Positions 41,092-49,749 of a stretch of DNA of 64,000 nucleotides are shown here, piece after piece. Positions within the stretch are counted from its first letter, which is position 1, and each line of letters opens with the position of its first letter. A model generated the notes under the pieces. It did no database searches. It worked only from the letters and a program-made list of their open reading frames with translations, and was not told the DNA's origin. A program made the translations under genes and the position numbers. Source of the stretch: Skeletonema tropicum (taxonomy: Eukaryota; Bacillariophyta; Thalassiosirophyceae; Thalassiosirales; Thalassiosiraceae); NCBI GenBank assembly GCA_037178625.1, contig CM074130.1, positions 2,542,001-2,606,000 on the forward strand, written 5' to 3'.

Positions 41092-43317
41092 TCATCCATC
41101 ATTCGATAACTCTTGCTCGATCATGGCACCGAAGTCTTTTAACGCTCTTCTTTCTTCCTCCGATAGGTCTCTCGGCTTCGAATCAATAACGCACAAAGTC
41201 CCTATCGGCATTTTTTTGCTTCTGTCTTCACACGACGACACTTTGATTGGACAACCAGCGTAAAAACGAATGTTGGGCGATCCCTCGACTAAGGGATTAT
41301 CAGCAAATCTCTCATCTTGCAGCGCATCAGGTATCACCATGACGTCGTCCGTCAAGATAGCGTGAGAACAAAATGCATAGTCACGGGGAGTTTCCGATGC
41401 GTCAGGTAGACCTTGATTTGATTTGAACCACTGCCTGTCTTCATCGACTAACGACACCAAACTTACAGGTACTTTGAACATTGCTTTCGCAAGGCGAGTG
41501 ATGCGATCAAACCGCTCTTCTGGTAAGCTATCTAGAAGGCCTGTGCTCTGCAGAGTAGCAAGACGATCCGATTCATTCTCAGGCAGCGGAGCCCGACGCC
41601 ACCGCAAAGGCATCCTCAAAAGTGACACTTGTATGCGAGTGAAGAGATACGATGACGAGTAGGGTCCTTGGATGAAATCGTCGAGATGCAACTTCTCGGC
41701 GGTCAATCGCGCCCTTTGCCCTTCCCCGGGACATGCAATCACTAGCATTGGAACGTTCTGTCCCCATTCTCCCATTTCATTGCGGATAACCTTACAAAAT
41801 TCAAAACCCGTACATCCAAAGAGACGATTATCTAGTACAATCACCGACGGATGATTCTGTTCCGCGAAGTGTAGAAGCTCATCTCTACTCTGCAATACTT
41901 CCACCTTAGGAGAATTGTCAGTAGACTCCAGCATGTCACGTATTGGACCTGACGCAGACTCGTAGAACCCGAGAAGTACACATTGTTGGCCTGTATTGAC
42001 AGAACGTGGCGGCGATACTTCATCATTAGCGTCATAAATACTCCCCAGCTTACTTTCTGAACCTGCTTCGTCAAAATAAACGTCGTTTTCATCTAAAAAG
42101 ACATATGGGTCCAACTCATAAATATCGCCTTCTTTTGCCGCGTCAACTTTCAATCTGCCTTTTTCTTTATCACCACCAAATTCTTCTTCCAGTTTCACTG
42201 CCAAACCTCTTGCATATGACAGCAGCTCGTCCATATCATCGTCAGAACGTTGGGGGTCGTGATGAAATAGAAGCAATTGTTTGACATTGGCATGGAAAGC
42301 AACTTCAACAACATATTCCACAGTGGAATGCCCCCAATATTCTTTTGATGTAGGTGAGCCAGGAGCGTACTCGGAGAATAAATATTGACAATCATGAACC
42401 AGAACATCCACATTTTCAAAAAATTGAACATGATATTGATCTGCAGTACAATTGGGCTTCCGGGGGTCACGGGGAGTGAAGCCGCCATTTGCAAGAGCGT
42501 GATCAAATGGTTCGTGATCGGTAATATAGGCCATTGACACGCCCCGCTTCTTCCTCCGGAATAACTGTTGTGATGTCGATGGCACAGGAATTTGTGCAAA
42601 TTCCTCAAGTTTATAGCCCAAAGTCAGCACAGAGTGGTTAAGATACTTCGATGTGACCCTGATTGACGTAGTTGGATGATCACAGTCAGTGCAATTGTTA
42701 TTATCAAGCCAGAAACCTTTCTCCGTGTCCTCACAAAGCCCCTGATATTTTGTATTACTGGCCATATCATCCAGCCTAACTGGAAAGTAATCATGTTGCA
42801 TCTGTCCACTTAATGTTTCTTGCAAGGACTTCGCTATCCCTCTCGGGCCGTAAATAGTCCACTCAAATTGAGGAACGTAGAGAGGTACAAAGAAAGGCAA
42901 CCCTTGAATGTGGTCCCAGTGCGTGTGCGTAAGCAAGATGGTCCCTCCAAACTTTTGTGGGGCGACAGCATCCTTACTCTTTTCGGTTTCTTCTGATTCT
43001 CCAACTTTTTCATCATCGGGCGTTGTTGATGACCTCCCACTCTCCCCCCTGCCCTCATTAGCCTCTTTCTCAGCTTGCTGTCGTTTCTTCGCTTGAAACA
43101 TTTCACCCATTACCTTCTGCCCCAAATCAACGGCGCCACTGCCCAAGTCTAAAATTATCCTACGGCCCAAAAGACCGCAGTCACCACCATTATCCACATA
43201 ATCACGCTGCGGCGGCGACGAGACCACTTCGATGCAGGGCGTGTTCCCTCCATAGCGAGCCATCTCTGGATTTGGTCTTGGAATTGACCCTCGGCAACCG
43301 TATATCTGAATCTTCAT
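41092..43317 (-). CDS. Metallo-beta-lactamase-fold / response-regulator / GAF fusion protein
   Basis: 741 residues in a single exon. Residues 1-400: an MBL-fold phosphodiesterase-like domain with ILDLGSGAVDLG, LLTHTHWDHIQGLPFF (HxHxDH metal motif), DHEPFDHAL, VLVHDCQY and WGHSTVEYVVEVA. Residues about 440-560: a receiver-like domain (VIVLDNRLFGCTGFEFCKVI, with the Asp that would be phosphorylated). Residues about 570-741: a GAF domain (RLATLQSTGLLDSLPEERFD, VPVSLVSLVDEDRQWFKSNQ, FCSHAILTDDVMVIPDALQD, FYAGCPI, GTLCVIDSKPR). All three modules are typical of bacterial signalling proteins. Bacterial or cyanobacterial ancestry is possible (inference). GC and codon use do not stand out from the window. 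Role unknown; perhaps a signal-gated hydrolase. Confidence 0.8.
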   Translation of the reverse strand: MKIQIYGCRGSIPRPNPEMARYGGNTPCIEVVSSPPQRDYVDNGGDCGLLGRRIILDLGSGAVDLGQKVMGEMFQAKKRQQAEKEANEGRGESGRSSTTPDDEKVGESEETEKSKDAVAPQKFGGTILLTHTHWDHIQGLPFFVPLYVPQFEWTIYGPRGIAKSLQETLSGQMQHDYFPVRLDDMASNTKYQGLCEDTEKGFWLDNNNCTDCDHPTTSIRVTSKYLNHSVLTLGYKLEEFAQIPVPSTSQQLFRRKKRGVSMAYITDHEPFDHALANGGFTPRDPRKPNCTADQYHVQFFENVDVLVHDCQYLFSEYAPGSPTSKEYWGHSTVEYVVEVAFHANVKQLLLFHHDPQRSDDDMDELLSYARGLAVKLEEEFGGDKEKGRLKVDAAKEGDIYELDPYVFLDENDVYFDEAGSESKLGSIYDANDEVSPPRSVNTGQQCVLLGFYESASGPIRDMLESTDNSPKVEVLQSRDELLHFAEQNHPSVIVLDNRLFGCTGFEFCKVIRNEMGEWGQNVPMLVIACPGEGQRARLTAEKLHLDDFIQGPYSSSYLFTRIQVSLLRMPLRWRRAPLPENESDRLATLQSTGLLDSLPEERFDRITRLAKAMFKVPVSLVSLVDEDRQWFKSNQGLPDASETPRDYAFCSHAILTDDVMVIPDALQDERFADNPLVEGSPNIRFYAGCPIKVSSCEDRSKKMPIGTLCVIDSKPRDLSEEERRALKDFGAMIEQELSNDG

Positions 43318-43602
43318 ATTGAAACGTTTATTAATGTAATATCAACACCATCTTCTCTCTATTCACATATTATCTATGATATGCTACTTTCTACTTTCTA
43401 CTTTGGTTATGTCGCATTCCGCATTCCTTCCACCTTCCACATAATCGGGTTTGATTTTTGGGATTTGAGTTTTGAGGTACAGGGACGCGCGTTAAGTAGG
43501 CTAAGACCGAACGGTACACCACTGCCTGTATGCGGTCACCGGTCACCAGTCACCAGCCCCCCAACTCCTGGCCGGCCCCACTTCCAATAAGTAAGCTATA
43601 GG
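43318..43602. other. Intergenic, upstream of the MBL fusion gene
   Basis: Promoter side of the minus-strand fusion gene, bounded on the right by a MITE. The part at 43525-43570 is unusually C-rich (GGTCACCGGTCACCAGTCAC), an imperfect GGTCACC repeat. Confidence 0.35.
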
Positions 43603-44116
43603 CTACTGGCGGGAAGAAACTGTCACCGTCACCACGGTGACAGCTCACAAATTTCACGCACAAAACACTAACAAAATTGTGATAGTCTAAATATGGCAAT
43701 GCTACTCGACGAAAATACATAGAGCAGTCTAAAAGTAGCATCCCAAACAATATATCTACATTATCTGATGCAGAAGAGACTATAATTCGTCGAGATAGAG
43801 CACCTACCGACGAATTTGGGACCAATACCTGCTATTTCGAGCTAGAATGACGCATGCCTACGGCAGATCTGCATGCCTGTACTGCTGCTGCTGCTATGCG
43901 AGTATACTTCATATAACGTTGACCAGTGGTTCTATCGAAAGCTAATAGTCTGTACTATCGTATTATGGTCGACTATTTGTGTTAGGGGTCGACATGGAGG
44001 CACAGAACCTCCATGTAAGGGTGCAGAACTCGTGTTTTTTGTGTTTTGTTAGTGTTTTGTGTGGAGTTTCAGTGACGGTGACAATTTTTTCCAGTGAAAT
44101 TTTTTCCCGCCAGTAG
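43603..44116. mobile_element. MITE-like element, 514 bp, inverted ends and 4-bp flanking duplication
   Basis: The left end CTACTGGCGGGAA is inverted at the right end as TTCCCGCCAGTAG. The arms also share GTCACCGTCAC and CACAAAACACTAACAAAA in opposite orientations. TAGG directly flanks both sides (43599-43602 and 44117-44120), a likely 4-bp target duplication. No transposase frame is inside. The superfamily is not assigned. Confidence 0.7.
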
Positions 44117-44311
44117 TAGGCCAATCTATCCATCCAGAAAGAAGAATCAGCCTATGTCAACGCAAACCAGTATCTCTAGAAACCGAGAAGCAAGCGCCAG
44201 GATGTTTTGGGATCCCCTTTCAACCACTTTCATAAAATGTCAAATCCTGTAGCTTCATCATTACTTCTACTTGCTGCAACTAGCCTTAGACCATCGACCA
44301 GCTTTTCTACA

Positions 44312-44805
44312 ATGAAGATCTCTCTCGTCACACTTGCCGGAATTGCAAGGTAGCCGAAATCTCTCTTTTTTCGGCCAAGGCTACGAAGTCGAGCTCGGCT
44401 AAGCCTCTAAATGAATATACTAACTTTTCTTGAGTAGAAATGAACAAGCTGGCACTACTTCATTACCTCTTACAGCATTTCTGCATCATGCTGCACTTGC
44501 TCACTTTTTATTCATTAGCGCCGATGCCAAGGCTGAAAATGTGTCTGCCAAGGCTGGAAAAGCTCCCAAAGCAAAAGAAGCAAAAGAAGCAAAAGCTTCA
44601 TCTGCCAAGGCCGAAAAGTCTATGTCCTCCACCAAAGCTAGCAAGGGAGCATCGCTAAAGGCATGCATCCAAGGAGGCGTCCTCAAAATCAGAGAAAGCT
44701 ACTGACGCTAAAGCAGAGAAGACCTCTAAAGCCATAAAGAGTTCTTCCGTGTCAGCAAAGACTTCCAAGGCTTCAACTAAATTAGTAAAGAGCTTTTCTG
44801 TGTAA
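44312..44805 (+). CDS. Lys/Ala/Ser-rich secreted protein, silaffin-like candidate, one 4-nt/+1 break
   Basis: Exon 1 (44312-44349) gives MKISLVTLAGIA; an 88-nt intron (GTAGCC...GAGTAG, with CTAAC upstream of the acceptor) leads to an N-terminal Ala/Leu-rich hydrophobic segment and then a low-complexity domain: KAGKAPKAKEAKEAKASS, AKAEKSMSSTKASKGASL. The frame breaks at 44661-44668 in GCATGCAT, a tandem 4-bp repeat. One base skipped, or one GCAT removed, continues KEASSKSEKATDAKAEKTSK to a TAA. Lys spaced every three residues (KxxKxxK) resembles the lysine clusters that target diatom silaffins to silica. The function is a hypothesis from composition only. Alternative: a generic Lys-rich structural protein. 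Confidence 0.45.
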
Positions 44806-45166
44806 GCACTGACAACGGTGAAAGCTGACTATATATATACCTTGCAAGGCTAGTTCTCTGGAGTTGTATCAAGACAATTGAGTAGATTCATCTGTAGAGA
44901 GGAATCATAAGATCTCAGCGTCTGCACTCCTGGATTGGCATTCTTGCTGTTAGAGTGATAAATTTGAATAATAGTCATGTGATAGGTAAGAAAAGATTGG
45001 AAAATGAAGTAGAATAAGAAGTGTGGTAGATAGCTAATTATTTGTGATGAGTATTCGATATCTCTCCCATTAATTTGTCTGTATGATACTCCAAGTCTTA
45101 GCGAGTCAAAGTAGTATCTGCGGAGGAAGGCTGCAACATTTTCCGCTCAGTTGTTGTGTTTCTGTT
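44806..45166. other. Convergent intergenic region
   Basis: 361 bp between the silaffin-like and tautomerase stops. TATATATA occurs at about 44832. No gene is seen. Confidence 0.3.
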
Positions 45167-45508
45167 TCATGTAGATGCTTTTGGTGATGGTGGAACGTGA
45201 AAGTAACGTTCACCCTCATACGTCTCAAGCCTGACATTAGCCACAAGATTTTCCTCTGCAAAAGCCTTCTGCACCTGTGTCATTCCATCAAGCACAAACT
45301 CCCTCGTGCGCTCTGCTTTTCCATAGGCACGGATGTCAATATAACAGTCTTCGTCAAACGATTCTGATGTCCAATCCTCAACACGTGAGAGGATTAGTTT
45401 TGTTGTCTCTGGTTTTGTTGACCAAATTGCACAAAGCTTCGATTGCAATGATGCAAGAGGAATCGGTTTGGTCATACCGACCTTGGCGAATACCTTTACA
45501 AGCGGCAT
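45167..45508 (-). CDS. MIF/tautomerase-superfamily protein (tentative)
   Basis: 113 residues if started at ATG 45508, giving MPLVKVFAKVGM. The tautomerase superfamily requires a free N-terminal Pro-2 as catalytic base, and this start supplies it; the frame also extends upstream without that feature. Size (about 113) and alternating strand/helix pattern (KLILSRVEDWTSESFDEDCY, VDGM-like VLDGMTQVQKAFAEENLVAN, ETYEGERYFHVPPSP) fit the MIF-type beta-alpha-beta fold. MIF-like proteins tautomerise keto-enol substrates; the physiological substrate here is unknown. The position just before a hAT insertion suggests its promoter may be separated from distal elements. Assignment rests on size, Pro-2 and pattern. 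Confidence 0.5.
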   Translation of the reverse strand: MPLVKVFAKVGMTKPIPLASLQSKLCAIWSTKPETTKLILSRVEDWTSESFDEDCYIDIRAYGKAERTREFVLDGMTQVQKAFAEENLVANVRLETYEGERYFHVPPSPKAST

Positions 45509-45792
45509 GGTTGCTGTAGTTGGAATGCTGCAATAGATGATAATAGCTCGAGGACTGAGACTGAGTGCAGGTAGCAAGTTTGAAGCTGAATGCTGAATGA
45601 ATGAAGCGTTTACCCTTTATTTTGGCGTGAATGAAGCGTGAGTTTATGTGACCGTGCTTACCTAGGGGATGGAGTTACCATAGAAAAGGTTACTTGTAAT
45701 TTGAACTGTAGATACATCGGGTATGTAGCTTCCCCGCCCGCTTCAACGTCCGTGCTTTTCCCACAGGCTTTTCCTTCTTTTGATGTTTTGTT

Positions 45793-46906
45793 TAGCGTAA
45801 TGGAATTTCACCATTTTTGGAGGGGGTTGAAAATTGCAGGTTGAAATTTCAGAAATTTCAGAAATTTCAAGGGATTAAATTTCACTCTAGCTTATCCTGA
45901 GATAGTCGTAATACTTTGCACTCTGCAGTCAACACATCACTCTAAGAGAGACTGTCAGCAAGCTTCTTTCCAAGCATCTTCTTCGCATCCATGATATGAC
46001 GGAGGTTTTCCTTCCCTCGAAGAAGTGCAACACCAGTTGGATCCTTCATCCTATTCCTATCCTTCACAAGAATGCTGTTCTTCAGAGGTTTGGCCCTACG
46101 CTCACAATCCATCGATCCGACAGTTCCCATAGACATTAGAGGCTTAGCAACCAATCGATAGAAGTCAGATGATCCTGCATAACATTCAAACCACGTGATG
46201 CGACCAGAAATAGCACCAGTTGATTCCACATACTGTACCACATTTTTGATACTAAAAGACTTGTTGTTCTGTTGCAGCTGTTCCAAAGATGGAAGCGATG
46301 GAAGTGGAACGTCAAAAGAATGAAACCAGTCATTGTTTTGAGTATCAAAGTCCTCAAAATCCTTTTTAACTCTCCTCCGCATCTCATCAGAACCATCTTC
46401 ACCCAAAGGCACATACCACTCGATCATCTTCCTTACGAGCGCAGCCTTGTTAGTCTGCAGGTAGAACAACTCCCTCCACACACGAGAGTTTGGGTCACAG
46501 AGGAAACACATCAAGTGATGCTCATCGAGTAAACCAACCTTCAGTCCGCTGGGATCAACACCATCCATATTGAAACGTTCACGGATCATACCAGCAACTT
46601 CTGCTCTTGAGCCCTGACCAAGAAGTTCATCAAACTCGGGAGTGAGACACGATATTAAGAGTTACTCTCCGCTGAGTTGACAAACTCATCATCTGGATGG
46701 TGCGTGGTGTTCTTTGGGGTTTGGTGGTTGGTGGAATGAAGGGTCTTAGGTTATTTTTGTGCTACGTGTTGGTTCAGTACCATCCGTTCGCGCCAGAATT
46801 TTTGTGAAATTTCATTGTTGGCCAAAATTGGTGCAACTTTCACCCTGTAAATTTCACGAAAGTTGCAGTAGTGAAATTTCACCCTTTTGAAATTCCATTA
46901 CGCTAG
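45793..46906. mobile_element. hAT-like DNA transposon, 1,114 bp, truncated, with 8-bp target duplication
   Basis: Perfect 18-bp terminal inverted repeats: TAGCGTAATGGAATTTCA at 45793-45810 and its reverse complement at 46889-46906. The flanks are an identical 8-bp direct repeat GTTTTGTT (45785-45792 and 46907-46914), the hAT hallmark. Subterminal regions repeat AAATTTCA/TGAAATTT motifs on both sides, as hAT ends often do. The interior holds a leftward transposase fragment (46589-45942). It landed between the tautomerase gene and the acidic gene at 47.2 kb. Confidence 0.85.
45942..46589 (-). pseudogene. hAT transposase C-terminal fragment
   Basis: The open frame continues upstream of the Met at 46589 to about 46660, starting after a stop, so the N-terminal catalytic part is missing. 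The C-terminal part, YRLVAKPLMSMGTVGSMDCE followed by RAKPLKNSILVKDRNRMKDP and LLRGKENLRHI, fits the pattern of the hAT C-terminal dimerisation region (alpha-helical, then S-x-ER-like turn and an RNRM/P strand). Together with the flanking terminal repeats this marks a defective element. The fragment is about 215 residues, far shorter than a complete hAT transposase. Mobilisation would depend on an intact copy elsewhere. Confidence 0.65.
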
Positions 46907-47178
46907 TTTTGTTGGCGTTCGGCGTGTGTTGCTTTGTTCTCATCGAAGCATTAGTAATTAGTAGTTGTCCACGTGAAGCCGGAATAGAGGACACCTCATC
47001 GCCGGACGCCGGAAGCAACGGAGGTTGTCTAATATATTCCTCCTCTCATTCGTCTGAGCGGTTTCAATATCAATGGTTTATAAAATTTAGATTATTATCG
47101 AGGAACGTCATTGCGCTTTTGATTGGCAAGTGCAAATGGCATCATAAAAAAAGACAACATAGTGCACCTTCTTCATTC

Positions 47179-49371
47179 ATGACGACTATTGGATCAACTA
47201 CCACGGACGATGGCAGCTTCGGTCCGGATGATTTTTCAGACGGCGAAAGTTCCACTATCACTAGCCAAAGTCAGGACGGATCATTGTCATCACGCGATAC
47301 CATTCAATTGGGCCATCAGCATGATGCTACCAACAACGGCGACAGCAACAATGACATAGACCATCACCAAGCTTACGGGGGAGATACATCCAGCCAAACC
47401 CAGTTTCGTAATATCGGCAATAATGAGAGAGAGACTGGCAGTAGCGCCCCGACGAAACAAAATGGAACCGATGCCTGCCTTTCCCTCACTGTAACAAATT
47501 CCTCGGCAACTTCTTCTACCAAATCATCATCTTCTGAAGAAAAGCCTATCCAAAGAGGCAATTGTCGTGCACAAGAAGATGAGGAAGAGGAAGACGATTA
47601 TAGTCAATGTACGACAGAACGCTTCTTCATTGTCAAAAGCACCTATCCAAAATACTCCAAGTGGGATAGCACTGATCCCGAAATAGCGGAGAGTGAACGA
47701 AGAGCCAAAACTATTCACGAAATTGTGCCTCCAATTACTGGCTTTGAAAGCGGATTTCAAGCTGAGTATGAAGCACGTAGAGTGCGAAATGAATGTGAGG
47801 CATTTCGTGGGGCATGTGCCCCTCTTGACGATGATGGCGAGTTCTCTGAGTTTGAAGATGATTATCACTTCAACTCATTTGATGAACCCCCATGGGACTC
47901 TGAAGTTTTGGAGGAATGCGATAGAGAGGAGGAGGTGATCATTGACTGTATGACGTTGAAACAATTCAATCAAAAGCTTGAGGAAAAGGCGTCCGATGAG
48001 GAGTACATCGAGTACATGGACAAAGAATTCAAGTGTGAGGAAACTTTACAAGTATACGAGTGTAAATTACGGGTTCGAGATAGTGGCTGTAACGCGTATT
48101 ATTCATACCCAACCGCGCAACCATGGGACATCAAAGCTGAAATGGAAGTTAGAGAGAGTGCTAACCATCAAAAAGATGCTGCGCGTAAAATGAGGCCAGA
48201 GATTGACTCCGTGAAGAGCTTCATGTTCAAAGGACGCCAATACGGTGCGTTTGGGTACTTTCTTGAAAGCTGTCATCATTGTGATTACGATAATGACGAC
48301 GTTGCCTGTGATAGACGAGAATTACAAATGTGCGCTTTGTTGAGGCATCTTCAGGCAAGCAAAAGTTTGCGCGAATTATTCATACAGCTCAATACTCACG
48401 TTCCTGACAATCTGTTACAGCGCTACAAACTAAAGTTTGCAAACGTCGTCAACAGAACATTCATACAAAAGCTCGTATACGTGGCACCGCATCTTGATCA
48501 ACTTCGAGTGCTATCATTCGGGCCAAATATCACATTGTATCCAAGGGCTTTGGAAGCTATATCGAAGTGTCTACCTTCGTTGGAGAGGTTGGATATTTCG
48601 TTTGCGTTGTCAATGGAATTTGCACCACACGGCGATGACGAAGTGACAAAGTATTATCCATATGAAAATCCGCTGCTTGCGTGTGCCACTGAGTTGGATA
48701 GGCTCAATCGACTTGATTTAGGATTCGAAATGGTTGATTTCCATTACACTGACTCCAAGGGCCGAAAGAGATCAGTCAAAAAGAGTCGTATATCGTGTCT
48801 TATTTCTGAAGTTGCATTGCAAGAGATAAGAGAAACTCTTATCGATGTCGGTGGCATCGTTACTGAAACACACACAACCAAACCTCCTCCGTGGGAAGAA
48901 GAGGAATCAGATAAGAGAATGCGAGCTCTTCGAGAAATGATTGTGGATCCGCAGCTTGACAATGACATCCGGGAGACAGCAATGGAGAAATACCAAGAAT
49001 TGGAAGAATATTTGAAGGAAACCTCAAATGTGCCAAATGATCGACAACATCAATCGAATTTTGAGTTGCTGCTAGAAGCCAGTGGCCGCTGTAATGCAAT
49101 TGAAGAAGCGCGGTTGCACGAGCAACAACAACTACAACAGTCGCCACCTGCCAAAGATGCTCTTGTAGAAGGAGAGTCTTTGAGCGCGATAGCCATAAGC
49201 GAGACCTCAGATAATGCCGGAACTGATCCTCAAGTAGACACACATGTCAATGACGAGGACATCTACACAATCGATGATGTTGAGGAGCAACCAAGTACGC
49301 CTAATTCGAAGAAGCGGATCTCGAATGTGACAGTAGATGATGCAACGAAATCCAAGAGATTCTGCGTGTAA
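47179..49371 (+). CDS. Acidic, leucine-rich unknown protein
   Basis: About 730 residues from the first in-frame ATG at 47179 (MTTIGSTTTDDGSFGPDDFS). The N-terminal third is Ser/Asn/Asp-rich. A central folded region includes GRQYGAFGYFLESCHHCDYD, LQMCALLRHLQASKSLRELF, FIQLNTHVPDNLLQRYK and LRVLSFGPNITLYPRALEAI, with LPSLERLDISFALSM. The last two resemble leucine-rich-repeat units. The C-terminal 200 residues are Glu/Gln-rich with a short bipartite basic stretch at the end (SKKRISNV...KSKRFCV) that could be a nuclear signal. No family is recognised. The upstream open frame up to 46909 lacks an ATG. The promoter lies immediately right of the hAT element, so its regulation may have been altered by the insertion. 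Confidence 0.6.
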   Translation: MTTIGSTTTDDGSFGPDDFSDGESSTITSQSQDGSLSSRDTIQLGHQHDATNNGDSNNDIDHHQAYGGDTSSQTQFRNIGNNERETGSSAPTKQNGTDACLSLTVTNSSATSSTKSSSSEEKPIQRGNCRAQEDEEEEDDYSQCTTERFFIVKSTYPKYSKWDSTDPEIAESERRAKTIHEIVPPITGFESGFQAEYEARRVRNECEAFRGACAPLDDDGEFSEFEDDYHFNSFDEPPWDSEVLEECDREEEVIIDCMTLKQFNQKLEEKASDEEYIEYMDKEFKCEETLQVYECKLRVRDSGCNAYYSYPTAQPWDIKAEMEVRESANHQKDAARKMRPEIDSVKSFMFKGRQYGAFGYFLESCHHCDYDNDDVACDRRELQMCALLRHLQASKSLRELFIQLNTHVPDNLLQRYKLKFANVVNRTFIQKLVYVAPHLDQLRVLSFGPNITLYPRALEAISKCLPSLERLDISFALSMEFAPHGDDEVTKYYPYENPLLACATELDRLNRLDLGFEMVDFHYTDSKGRKRSVKKSRISCLISEVALQEIRETLIDVGGIVTETHTTKPPPWEEEESDKRMRALREMIVDPQLDNDIRETAMEKYQELEEYLKETSNVPNDRQHQSNFELLLEASGRCNAIEEARLHEQQQLQQSPPAKDALVEGESLSAIAISETSDNAGTDPQVDTHVNDEDIYTIDDVEEQPSTPNSKKRISNVTVDDATKSKRFCV

Positions 49372-49749
49372 GTAGAGGACTCTCGCTCTGCTTGTTGATG
49401 ATATTACCTGTATCAACCAGTAAAACTAGATAACAGAAGCATATGCGCTCAACTGTTCTGGGTTCTGGCTGGGCTGGACCCTTTTACTCCTAAAATTATT
49501 TTTCGCTCCCTTTCTCTTGCCCTACCTACTTATGGGTATTATAGTTGGTAAGTACGTACAAGCTACAATACTGTTAGCTAAAAATCCAGCGATGGTTTTC
49601 TTTTTTCATTCAACGAAGATGAGGTGCGTGCGGCAACAGCCAGCTACAGGCTACCGCCTCCTGCTACTTCTGATTATCTACACGGTTCCCGTGTCTACAC
49701 GCACTCCACGCATCGGTCCCATCGCCTACCACATAAAGAGGCTATCGGA
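49372..49749. other. Intergenic / 5' region of the glycosyltransferase gene
   Basis: 378 bp. The glycosyltransferase frame is open from about 49624 without an ATG, so an unspliced leader or a missed 5' exon is possible. No other feature is seen. Confidence 0.3.
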
